DNA of 64,000 nt from an uncultured Flavobacteriales bacterium (GTDB lineage: Bacteria > Bacteroidota > Bacteroidia > Flavobacteriales_D > Sanyastnellaceae): positions 1-64,000 of the forward strand of contig CALKFF010000003.1 of assembly GCA_938084585.1 (NCBI GenBank), given 5' to 3'. A program made the position numbers and the translations under genes. Below the pieces are notes generated by a model, which was given only the letters and a program-made list of their open reading frames with translations, did no database searches and was not told where the DNA came from. Positions 1 to 10,135 of the stretch are shown one piece after another. Within the stretch, counting starts at the first letter, position 1. Each line of letters begins with the position of its first letter.

Positions 1-4
1 CTTT

Positions 5-886
5 TTGACACGCTTGCCTTTCCAGCACATTTGCTTTACTGGCGGCACAGGCATCGGCCGCAAGGTGATGCATGCCGCGGCCGACAACTTGGCGTCTGTC
101 ACCCTCGAACTCGGCGGGAAAAGTCCGGCCATTGTCGACGCCACTGTGCACGTGGCGGACGCCGCCAAGCGTCTGGCTTGGGGGAAATTCTTGAACAGCG
201 GACAAGTGTGCATTTCGCCAGACTACCTCCTCGTGGAAGAGACCATTGCAGACCAAGTGGTTGAAGAATTTGTGGCCCAAATCCAGCACATGTACGGAGC
301 GTCCCCCGACGTCCAATTGTCGTGTGCCCAACGTTCTCGCATGGTCAACGACCACCACTTCAAGCGGGTGGTTGGATTGATTGAAGACGCCGTGCGCCAG
401 GGTGCGCGCGTGGTGACCGGGGGAACTTGGGACGCTGCAACCAAGCGAATCGCCCCCACCGTGCTGGAAGATGTCACGTTGGACATGGCCATCATGCATG
501 AAGAGATTTTTGGGCCCGTGCTTCCCGTGATCCGGTGGTCCAAGGAAGCTGAATTGAAACGCGTGCTGGAGGCCAACCCCCACCCCTTGGCCATGTACTT
601 TTTCTCCAAAGACACCGGCAAGGTGGCGCGTTGGATGGCTCAATTCCCTTCAGGCACGACAGCGGTCAACGAAGTCATCCTTCAAGTGGCGCAACCTGAG
701 TTGCCGTTTGGTGGGATTCAAACCAGCGGCATCGGCCGCACCGGGGGCTATGCAGGCTTCCAGGCCTTCTCCAACCCACGTACCGTGGTCGCCCAGCGAA
801 GCAGGTTCAACATCCTGCCTTTGACCTTCCCTCCGTTCACCTCGTTCACGTCCAAGCTCATCGCCGCCGTGCTTCGTTGGCTCTGA
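5..886 (+). CDS. aldehyde dehydrogenase family protein (5'-truncated by window edge)
   Basis: ORF contains VTLELGGKSPAIVD, the GQVC catalytic Cys context, HEEIFGPVLPV and PFGG motifs of the ALDH family; the N-terminal half is missing. Confidence 0.95.
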   Translation: MTRLPFQHICFTGGTGIGRKVMHAAADNLASVTLELGGKSPAIVDATVHVADAAKRLAWGKFLNSGQVCISPDYLLVEETIADQVVEEFVAQIQHMYGASPDVQLSCAQRSRMVNDHHFKRVVGLIEDAVRQGARVVTGGTWDAATKRIAPTVLEDVTLDMAIMHEEIFGPVLPVIRWSKEAELKRVLEANPHPLAMYFFSKDTGKVARWMAQFPSGTTAVNEVILQVAQPELPFGGIQTSGIGRTGGYAGFQAFSNPRTVVAQRSRFNILPLTFPPFTSFTSKLIAAVLRWL

Positions 887-1995
887 TGCCTGAAGGGCTA
901 CCTTCGAACCAGATGCTCGTCCAAACGCATTTCCCACGCAGCTTGTCCCGATCCAGGTACGACCAGTACCTGGCCTCAGGATGGTTCCGCGGCTCAGTGA
1001 TGCTGTACAAAATGGACTTGTTGTGCATCGACGAGCAGCTGTTCAGCGTGGTGAACATCCGAATGAACCTGCATCACCACGAACCCACGGCCCGCCAGCG
1101 CAAGACCATGCGCAGGGTGGAATCGAGGTTCACCGTGACTTACGGCCATGCCCAGCCCAACGCCAACAAAGAGGCGCTGTACGCCCAACACAAACACAAG
1201 TTCAAAGGCTTCGTGCACAACACGTTGACAGAATATTTGAACGCCGGATTCCAAGGCACGGTCTTCGACACCCGGGAGGTGTGCGTGTACGACGGAGACA
1301 AACTCATTGCCGTGAGTTACTTCGACCTCGGGGAACAGAGCATGGCCAGCTTGTTGGGGCTGTACGACCACGACTACACCAAATTCAGCCTGGGCACCTA
1401 CACCATGCTGAAAGAAGCCGAATACGGACGGCGCACCGGTCGGAAGTGGTTCTACCCGGGGTACATCCTCGACAAACGTTCCGACTTCGACTACAAGTTG
1501 AAGTTGGGCCCGATGGAACACTACACCGTGAACAAACGTTGGGCCAAGCTCGAGAACTTCAAGCCGGAGACCACCACCTCCCACCACATTCATTTGGCCA
1601 CCCAAGCCTTGGTGCAAGGGCTCTCTGACATGGGCCTGCCCGCCAAGCTTTGGCTCTACCCCTATTTCAGCATGGGGTACATGGGGCCATGGAGCGCCTT
1701 TTTCCTGAGGCTGCCAGCGCCTGTGGAATTGGGGCACGACACCGAAGGCATGTTGGTGGCTGGCTACGACCCGGAGACGAAGGGCTACACGCTCATGCAC
1801 ATCCACCCTTGCCCTGACGCCTCCCAGTTTTTGAACATGGAGCCTTCTTCTGAATTCCAAACGGGGGAAGTCTATTTGAACCATTTGTACCAAACCGGCG
1901 ACACGCTTCTCGCCCACGGATCGCTGGACGAAGTGCTCGTCCTCGTGGCCGAATGGAGCGCCCGCCCTGACATTCTCCTGCGCGCATGCGACTGA
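886..1995 (+). CDS. arginyl/leucyl-tRNA--protein transferase (ATE/BPT-like)
   Basis: C-terminal ATE-like block FKGFVHNTLTEYLNAGFQGTVFDTREVCVYDGDKLIAVSYFDLGEQSMASLLGLYDHDYTKFSLGTYTMLKEAEYGRRTGRKWFYPGYI. ATG at 886 overlaps the ALDH stop; the ORF track starts at an upstream TTG (877). Confidence 0.75.
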   Translation: MPEGLPSNQMLVQTHFPRSLSRSRYDQYLASGWFRGSVMLYKMDLLCIDEQLFSVVNIRMNLHHHEPTARQRKTMRRVESRFTVTYGHAQPNANKEALYAQHKHKFKGFVHNTLTEYLNAGFQGTVFDTREVCVYDGDKLIAVSYFDLGEQSMASLLGLYDHDYTKFSLGTYTMLKEAEYGRRTGRKWFYPGYILDKRSDFDYKLKLGPMEHYTVNKRWAKLENFKPETTTSHHIHLATQALVQGLSDMGLPAKLWLYPYFSMGYMGPWSAFFLRLPAPVELGHDTEGMLVAGYDPETKGYTLMHIHPCPDASQFLNMEPSSEFQTGEVYLNHLYQTGDTLLAHGSLDEVLVLVAEWSARPDILLRACD

Positions 1996-2750
1996 TGAGC
2001 TGGAACGTGAACGGCCTCCGAGCCGTTGTGAAGAAGGGATTTCAAGACCAAATCAACGGCCTCGCCCCTGACGTCCTCGGGCTTCAGGAAACCAAGGCCC
2101 AAGACGACCAAGTTCGAGAGGCGCTCTTTGGTTGGGATTCCTACGAATTGCACTCCAGCTCTGCCGTCAAAAAGGGCTACAGCGGCACCGCAATCCTCAC
2201 CAAGCACCAACCGCTTTCTGTCCAAGCGGGTCTCGGGGTGGCCGACTTGGACACGGAAGGCAGGGTGCTTCGCGCGGAGTTCGATGCATTTCATTTTGTC
2301 ACGGTCTACACGCCCAACTCCAGCTCAGGGCTGAAGCGCTTGCCCTTCCGAGGAACATGGGACGCAGCATTCCGCGATTACCTGAAAGAGCTCGACCAAG
2401 ACAAGCCTGTGGTGTGCTGCGGAGACTTGAATGTCGCCCATCGGGAAATCGACCTCGCCCGTCCGGCGGCGAACTACAACAAAACCCCCGGCTACACCCA
2501 GCAGGAAATCGACGGCATGGACGCCTTGCAACAAGCCGGGTTTGTCGACACCTGGCGTGCCGCCAATCCCGACGAGGTGAAATACTCGTGGTGGAGCTAC
2601 CGAGGCGGGGCCCGTGAGAAAAATGTGGGGTGGCGATTGGACTACATGCTTGTGAGCGAGCGCGCCATGCAGCACGTTCAACATGCCGAAATCCACAATG
2701 ACGTCCTGGGCAGCGACCACTGCCCCGTGTCGTTGAGCTGGCAATCCTGA
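1986..2750 (+). CDS. xth: exodeoxyribonuclease III (AP endonuclease family)
   Basis: MRLMSWNVNGLRAVVKKGF...LGLQETKAQ...GDLNVAHREIDLARP...GWRLDYMLVSE...SDHCPVSL: complete Exo III motif set. Confidence 0.97.
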   Translation: MRLMSWNVNGLRAVVKKGFQDQINGLAPDVLGLQETKAQDDQVREALFGWDSYELHSSSAVKKGYSGTAILTKHQPLSVQAGLGVADLDTEGRVLRAEFDAFHFVTVYTPNSSSGLKRLPFRGTWDAAFRDYLKELDQDKPVVCCGDLNVAHREIDLARPAANYNKTPGYTQQEIDGMDALQQAGFVDTWRAANPDEVKYSWWSYRGGAREKNVGWRLDYMLVSERAMQHVQHAEIHNDVLGSDHCPVSLSWQS

Positions 2751-2820
2751 AGCCTGCACATACGACTGTCAAATGAATGCGTGACGTGCACACGTTGGGG
2801 GCATCCTTGCCTCCAAAAAC

Positions 2821-3480
2821 ATGACACACCACCACATTCGGTTGGCCCTTGCCACCCTGAGCATGCTGTCCTTCGCGGAGGTGCATGGCCAATGCCATAC
2901 CGACTTGAACGGCAACCACATGGTCGACAACCACGACCTCTTGATTCTGCTGGCTGACTACGGCGCGACGTGCGAGGAAGCCGGCTGGCACGACCCCATC
3001 TTGTCTGAAATCCACTACAACCCGAGCACCCAACAAGGGGCAGACAGCGACCATGAATTCCTTGAATTGACCAACCCCCACCCCTTCGACCTTCATTTGG
3101 GCGGTTGGTCCATCGCAGACGGCATCGACTGCGCATTTCCCCCAGACACGTGGGTCGAAGCCGGAGGTCATCTTGTCGTTGCCAACAACCCTGACACGCT
3201 GGGGGCGTTGGTGCCCGCTTTCACGCCCGTCCTTGGCTGGTCAGGCGCGTCTGGCCTTCACAACAGTGGAGAAACCTTGAGGTTGGTTCGGCCTGACGGC
3301 TCCGTGGCCCAAACCGTCACGTACAGCGACACAAACGGGTGGCCAGAAGATCCCGACGGAGGTGGCGCCTCTTTGGAATGGCTCGGAACCCCGCACGACA
3401 ACGCCTTGCCCACTTCTTGGGTGGCCAGTTCAGCCTTGGGCGGATCTCCAGGATCGCCCAACAGCACCTGGGCCGATTGA
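2821..3480 (+). CDS. secreted lamin-tail-domain protein with N-terminal dockerin-like segment
   Basis: Signal peptide, then CHTDLNGNHMVDNHDLLILLADYG (dockerin-like), then LTD fold text ILSEIHYNPSTQQGADSDHEFLELTNPHPFDLHLGGWSIADGI. Confidence 0.75.
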   Translation: MTHHHIRLALATLSMLSFAEVHGQCHTDLNGNHMVDNHDLLILLADYGATCEEAGWHDPILSEIHYNPSTQQGADSDHEFLELTNPHPFDLHLGGWSIADGIDCAFPPDTWVEAGGHLVVANNPDTLGALVPAFTPVLGWSGASGLHNSGETLRLVRPDGSVAQTVTYSDTNGWPEDPDGGGASLEWLGTPHDNALPTSWVASSALGGSPGSPNSTWAD

Positions 3481-3482
3481 CG

Positions 3483-5711
3483 TCAAGCCAAATCCAACGT
3501 CTGGCCGTTGACCGACACAGACAGCGCGTCGCCTGTCAACAAGGCCACATTGGCTCCTTCGGCGTGAACGGCGACTTCCAACGTCCTGCCCCGGAACTGA
3601 AGCTTGAACGCGAAGGATGACCACCCCTCGGGGAGCATCGTGTGGAACGTAGGCACGCCGTCGACCACCCGGAATCCGCCGAATCCTTCCACCACAGACA
3701 TCCACGTGCCTGCCATCGAGGTGATGTGCAGCCCTTGGTACGCCTCGGCGTTGTAGTCGTCCAGGTCCAACCTGGAAGTGCGGAGGTACATCTCCAAGGC
3801 TTTCTCTTTGCGTCCAAGACGAGACGCCAGAATCCCGTGCACACAAGGCGACAAGCTGCTTTCGTGCACTGTCATCGGCTCGTAGAAGTCGAAATTGTCC
3901 CTCAGCTCTTCCGCACTGAAGTCGTCCGGGAAGAAGTAAAATCCCTGAAGGACGTCCGCTTGCTTGATGAAACAGGAGCGCAAAATGCGGTCCCACGACC
4001 ACACTTGGTTGATGGGGCGAACTTCCTCTGGCAACTCCGCGGCTGGCATGAGGTCCTTGTCCAAGAATCCGTCTTGCTGAAGACGAATGTGGGTGCCATC
4101 TTGCTGAGGCAAGCACATCCGCGTGGCAATGTCGGTCCATTGGCTCAGCTCTTCTGGGCCGACTTGTCCGTCAAAACGGCGAACCAACTCCACGGCATAC
4201 TTCAGGCACCACACGGCGAGGTAATTCGTGTACCAGTTGTTGTTGACGTTGTTCTCGTATTCGTTGGGTCCAGTGACCCCGAGCATCACGTACCCATCGC
4301 GGTGCGACGACCAGTGCACGCGTTGGGCCCAGAAACGGGCCACAGCCACGGCCACCTCGACGCCTTCTTTCGCCAGGTAGGTCGTGTCCCCGGTGTACAT
4401 CTCGTGGTTCCTCAAGGCCAAAATCATGGCTCCGTTGCGGTGAATCTCCTCGAAGGTGATCTCCCATTCGTTGTGACACTCCTCGCCGTTCATGGTGACC
4501 ATGGGGTACAGCGCCGCGCCGCCTGCGAATCCCAACTTCTCGGCATTCTCGATGGCTTTCCCGAGCTGGTTGTGCCGGTACCGGAGCAATTGCTCAGCAA
4601 CGTGCTCTGGATGTGTCGCCAAGAAAAACGGCAAACAGTACGCCTCGGTGTCCCAGTAAGACGCACCGCCGTACTTCTCCCCAGTGAACCCCTTGGGCCC
4701 GACGTTCAATCGCGCATCGTCGCCACGGTACGTTTGGTTCAAGTGGAAAATGTTGAAGCGAATGGCTTGCTGCGCCTCCACGTCGCCTTCAATCCGGATG
4801 TCCCCCAACGACCAAATGTCCGCCCAAGCCGCCTCGTGTCGGGTGCGCTCTTCGCGGTAGCCCAACTCCCTTCCTTCGCGCGCCTCGTTCAGTGCCAGCT
4901 CGGGACAGTCCGCAGACGTGGCGTGCAACGAACTGACCAAGCCCACGTGCTTGTGGAACACCAGCGGTGTCTCGGGCGATTCAAAAGAGGCACCGAGTCC
5001 CGTGGCCTTGACGGCCTCGATCCCTGTCCAGGTTGCCCCAGACAGATTCACAGCCTGTGCGCATGCAACGGTGAATTCCGTTTTTTCGGTGGTGTTCCAG
5101 AGCACCGATGTGCCGGCATCAGGGTGCGATTCGTGCCCCTCGTGGAGCCAGAACGAATCGTCCCAATTCGTGTCCTCGTTGGACACGTCTCCATCCAACA
5201 ACGGTCGGACTTCCAACGTCTCGACGCCATGAAGGGGCGTCACACGCACCTCCACGGCAGCCCTGTTGGGGGAAGCCATGCTGATGAAGCGCTCCGTCTC
5301 CAATTTGATTTTGGCGCCGTCTTGAAGCTCCACAGTGCACGTACGCTGAAGAAGACCCCGACGCATGTCCAGCACCCGCTTGAATCCTTCAATGGACTTT
5401 GTGACGTTCAGGTCCAGGACTTGGCCGTTGACCACGACGTCGGTGCGTGTCCAATTGGTCGCGTTGAGCACTTTGGCGAAGTACTCTGGGTACCCGTTTT
5501 TCCACCACCCCACCTTGGTGCGGTCGGGGTAATACACCCCACCGACGTAACTGCCAAGCATGTGGTCGCCGCTGTAGCCTTCCTCGAAATTGGCACGCTG
5601 GCCAAACCGGCCATTGCCAATGGAGAAGATGCTCTCCGAGCTCCGCATGTTGTCGGGATCAAACCCTTCCTCCACGATGCACCAGGCATCGGCTTTCAGA
5701 TACTTGTTCAT
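3483..5711 (-). CDS. glycoside hydrolase family 65 phosphorylase (maltose phosphorylase-like)
   Basis: MNKYLKADAWCIVEEGFDPDNMRSSESIFSIGNGRFG; YGGASYWDTEAYCLPFFLAT; GVTGPNEYENNVNNNWYTNYLA. Start set at MNKYLK rather than the ORF-track upstream Met. Confidence 0.92.
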   Translation of the reverse strand: MNKYLKADAWCIVEEGFDPDNMRSSESIFSIGNGRFGQRANFEEGYSGDHMLGSYVGGVYYPDRTKVGWWKNGYPEYFAKVLNATNWTRTDVVVNGQVLDLNVTKSIEGFKRVLDMRRGLLQRTCTVELQDGAKIKLETERFISMASPNRAAVEVRVTPLHGVETLEVRPLLDGDVSNEDTNWDDSFWLHEGHESHPDAGTSVLWNTTEKTEFTVACAQAVNLSGATWTGIEAVKATGLGASFESPETPLVFHKHVGLVSSLHATSADCPELALNEAREGRELGYREERTRHEAAWADIWSLGDIRIEGDVEAQQAIRFNIFHLNQTYRGDDARLNVGPKGFTGEKYGGASYWDTEAYCLPFFLATHPEHVAEQLLRYRHNQLGKAIENAEKLGFAGGAALYPMVTMNGEECHNEWEITFEEIHRNGAMILALRNHEMYTGDTTYLAKEGVEVAVAVARFWAQRVHWSSHRDGYVMLGVTGPNEYENNVNNNWYTNYLAVWCLKYAVELVRRFDGQVGPEELSQWTDIATRMCLPQQDGTHIRLQQDGFLDKDLMPAAELPEEVRPINQVWSWDRILRSCFIKQADVLQGFYFFPDDFSAEELRDNFDFYEPMTVHESSLSPCVHGILASRLGRKEKALEMYLRTSRLDLDDYNAEAYQGLHITSMAGTWMSVVEGFGGFRVVDGVPTFHTMLPEGWSSFAFKLQFRGRTLEVAVHAEGANVALLTGDALSVSVNGQTLDLA

Positions 5712-5740
5712 GGCAAAGTCTTGCGACGCGATGCCGCCAA

Positions 5741-6397
5741 TCAGGCGGACATCCAGGTTGTCAAATCGTGCAGGCGCACGCCTTTCAAGTCGGGCTTCAC
5801 CACATCCGCAGCTCCAAGAACCTCGGGGTCGCCGAGGCCCACAGCAAAGAATCCACCCGCCTTTGCGGCGGCCACACCTGCTGCCGCATCTTCGAAGACA
5901 ATGCATTCTGCAGGCTGCACCCCCAATCCCTGGGCGCCCTTCAGGAACACTTCTGGATCGGGCTTGGACAAGGTGATGTGGTTGCCGTCCACGACGACTT
6001 TGAAAAAGCCCGAAAGCTCCACGTTGTCCAAAATGAGCTGGGCGTTTTTGCTGGACGATCCCAGCCCCACGCCAATGCCCGCATCGCTCAACTCCTGGAT
6101 GAGCTCTGCGGCGCCAGGCAAAATGTCTTCCTTCCGCATGCCCTTGATCAAATCGAGGTACCACTCGTTTTTGTGGTTCATCAATTTGAGCTTGGTGGCC
6201 TCGTTGAGTTCCATGTTGCCCAACCGAAGGATGTGCTCCAAGCTGTCCACACGGCTCAACCCCTTCAAGGCATGGTTGTCTTCCTCGGTGAAGGGAATGC
6301 TGAGCTCATCGGCCAGCCGTTTCCAAGCCACAAAGTGGTGCTTGGCCGAATCCACCAGCACCCCGTCCATGTCAAACAAACATCCTTTCAAAGCCAT
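5741..6397 (-). CDS. pgmB: beta-phosphoglucomutase (HAD superfamily)
   Basis: MALKGCLFDMDGVLVDSAKHHFVAWKRLADEL...GLSRVDSLEHIL...GLGSSSKNAQLIL...VFEDAAAGVAAAKAGG. Confidence 0.93.
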   Translation of the reverse strand: MALKGCLFDMDGVLVDSAKHHFVAWKRLADELSIPFTEEDNHALKGLSRVDSLEHILRLGNMELNEATKLKLMNHKNEWYLDLIKGMRKEDILPGAAELIQELSDAGIGVGLGSSSKNAQLILDNVELSGFFKVVVDGNHITLSKPDPEVFLKGAQGLGVQPAECIVFEDAAAGVAAAKAGGFFAVGLGDPEVLGAADVVKPDLKGVRLHDLTTWMSA

Positions 6398-6399
6398 GG

Positions 6400-7263
6400 T
6401 CAAAGCGAGTTGAGAATGAATTTCACGTGGTAATTCGCCAGCCCGTCGATGGGCTTTTTGATGATGTTGCCCACGGTGTATCCGCGGTCCGCGCAAGCCT
6501 GCTTCAGTGCATCCTGGAAATGATAAGCCACGCTGCCCACGAAGTGCACAGGCATGCGCTCCGCCCCTTCAAAGCAGGCCACGTGGGCGTCCAAGAAGGC
6601 CTTGAAGCCTTCGTCCAGCCAATTCTGAATGAATGGATGCTCCTTGTGCTGCCCCAAGAAGGTCATGAAACTGGCCAAAAAGACGTTGGCGTCTGGCTCC
6701 TGGTAAACTTTTCGAGTGATGGACAATTTGTCCAGACCGTACTTCGATTGGAAGTCCGCTTGGATTTCAGCAGGCAACTTGCGGTACAAGAACCCCGCGA
6801 GCAACTTCTTGCCAAACCAAGAACCACTGCCTTCGTCACCCAAGATGTACGCCAGCGCCGGGACCTCCTCGGAGACGTCCTTGCCGTCAAACATGCAACT
6901 GTTGGACCCTGTGCCCAAGATGCAGGTCACGGCCGGCTCACCTGTGTAGGTGCTGTAGGCCGCGCCGTCCAAATCGTGGCCGACGTGCACCACCGCGCCA
7001 GGGAACACGCGCTCAAGCCCTTCGGCGATGACCGCGCACAACTCCGGGGAAGACGACCCTGCGCCGTAGAAGTAGACCCGGTCCACTCCCTCGGCCATGG
7101 CCATGGCTTGAGAATTGGCCTTCATTTCCCGCTCCACCAAGTTGGCGTCGTGGAAATAAGGGTTGAATCCCATGGTGTGGAATTCGCCCAGTTCTTGGCC
7201 ACCTTCTGTGATGGCCAGCCAATCACATTTGGTCGAACCGCTGTCTGCGATGAGGATGCGCAC
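6400..7263 (-). CDS. BadF/BadG/BcrA-type sugar kinase (GlcNAc kinase-like; possible glucokinase)
   Basis: VRILIADSGSTKCDWLAI...CILGTGSNSCMFDG...YILGDEGSGSWFGKKLL: ATPase-fold sugar kinase motifs. GTG start 10 nt after the gapA stop. Confidence 0.82.
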   Translation of the reverse strand: MRILIADSGSTKCDWLAITEGGQELGEFHTMGFNPYFHDANLVEREMKANSQAMAMAEGVDRVYFYGAGSSSPELCAVIAEGLERVFPGAVVHVGHDLDGAAYSTYTGEPAVTCILGTGSNSCMFDGKDVSEEVPALAYILGDEGSGSWFGKKLLAGFLYRKLPAEIQADFQSKYGLDKLSITRKVYQEPDANVFLASFMTFLGQHKEHPFIQNWLDEGFKAFLDAHVACFEGAERMPVHFVGSVAYHFQDALKQACADRGYTVGNIIKKPIDGLANYHVKFILNSL

Positions 7264-7273
7264 GACCCTGGGC

Positions 7274-9287
<2,014 letters not shown>

Positions 9288-9377
9288 GGACTTTCGGTCA
9301 AAACGGTCGCAAATGTCTTCCACAGAACGCAATTTTCCGAATGTAAAACCCAAAGATTCACAGGGCTTGGCCATGTA

Positions 9378-9394
9378 AGTGTACTTTCGACACC
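9378..9394. promoter_or_regulatory. candidate operator/promoter: AGTGT-ACTTTCG-ACACC inverted repeat overlapping a TACTTTCG -7-like box
   Basis: Imperfect inverted repeat (GTGT/ACAC arms, 7-nt centre) in the divergent pfkA/Nudix gap; same 17-nt layout at 13145-13161 before susC. Confidence 0.5.
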
Positions 9395-9439
9395 TAGTCC
9401 GCTATCTTTCGGGCTTCGCACCCACGAATTGTTCCCACC

Positions 9440-10135
9440 ATGGATGTCAGTGTCGATTGTGTTTTGTTCGGGTTTGACGGAGAATCCCTCAAACTCCTGT
9501 TGATTCGTCAGCGCACGGAATCCGCCGGAGAGTTGACGGAGGCTGCGCTTCAAATGGCCCTGCCTGGCAACTTGGTGGAGGAAGACGAATCACTCGACGA
9601 CGCCGCCAAGCGGGTGTTGAGCGAGCTGACCCAACTTGACGACGTGTTCCTGAAACAATTTCACACCTTCGGCCATCCCGATCGGGTCAGCGATTTGAAA
9701 GACCAGCAATGGCTCCGAACGTTCAGGGAGGAACCGCAAAACCGCGTCATGACCGTGGCCTATTACGGCCTGGTGTCCTTGCACGACCACACCCCTGCGC
9801 CGGCTTCCTTTGCAGGTGACGTGCATTGGACCGACGTGCGGGACTTGCCCAACTTGGCATTCGACCACGACGAGATCGCCTCTCTGGCCCTGGCCACACT
9901 TCGTGCGGAATTGGAATCCAAGCACATTTCGTTTGAGCTCTTGCCGGAAAAATTCACGCTGCGCCAGCTTCAATCTCTACACGAGGTGGTTCTTGACAAG
10001 AAGCTGGACAAGAGAAATTTCCGAAAGAACATCAAGAAGTTGGACCACGTGGTCCCATTGAATGAAAAAGAAGAAGGCGTGTTGCACAAGCCTGCACAAC
10101 TGTTCACCTACGACTCCTCACTCACCCAACCATGA
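9440..10135 (+). CDS. Nudix-domain transcriptional regulator (NrtR/AraR-like, C-terminal winged helix)
   Basis: N-terminal Nudix fold with degenerate Nudix box (GNLVEEDESLDDAAKRVLSELTQL) and C-terminal FTLRQLQSLHEVVLDKKLDKRNFRKNIKKLDHVVPL, typical of NrtR-family DNA-binding regions. Confidence 0.85.
   Translation: MDVSVDCVLFGFDGESLKLLLIRQRTESAGELTEAALQMALPGNLVEEDESLDDAAKRVLSELTQLDDVFLKQFHTFGHPDRVSDLKDQQWLRTFREEPQNRVMTVAYYGLVSLHDHTPAPASFAGDVHWTDVRDLPNLAFDHDEIASLALATLRAELESKHISFELLPEKFTLRQLQSLHEVVLDKKLDKRNFRKNIKKLDHVVPLNEKEEGVLHKPAQLFTYDSSLTQP

Noticed and set aside
5712-6164. N-terminal 151-aa extension of the GH65 ORF in the ORF track
   Set aside because: Out-of-frame reading of pgmB; GH65 homology starts at MNKYLKADAW (5711).
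3642-6413. 923-aa plus-strand ORF antisense to GH65/pgmB
   Set aside because: Shadow ORF of GC-rich codon usage: no recognisable domain, H/V/R-rich composition, exactly covers two strongly supported minus-strand genes.
9403-9410. TATCTTTC as the Nudix gene -7 box
   Set aside because: Possible, but TACTTTCG within the inverted repeat (9382-9389) matches the susC site in layout; kept the latter as the better candidate.
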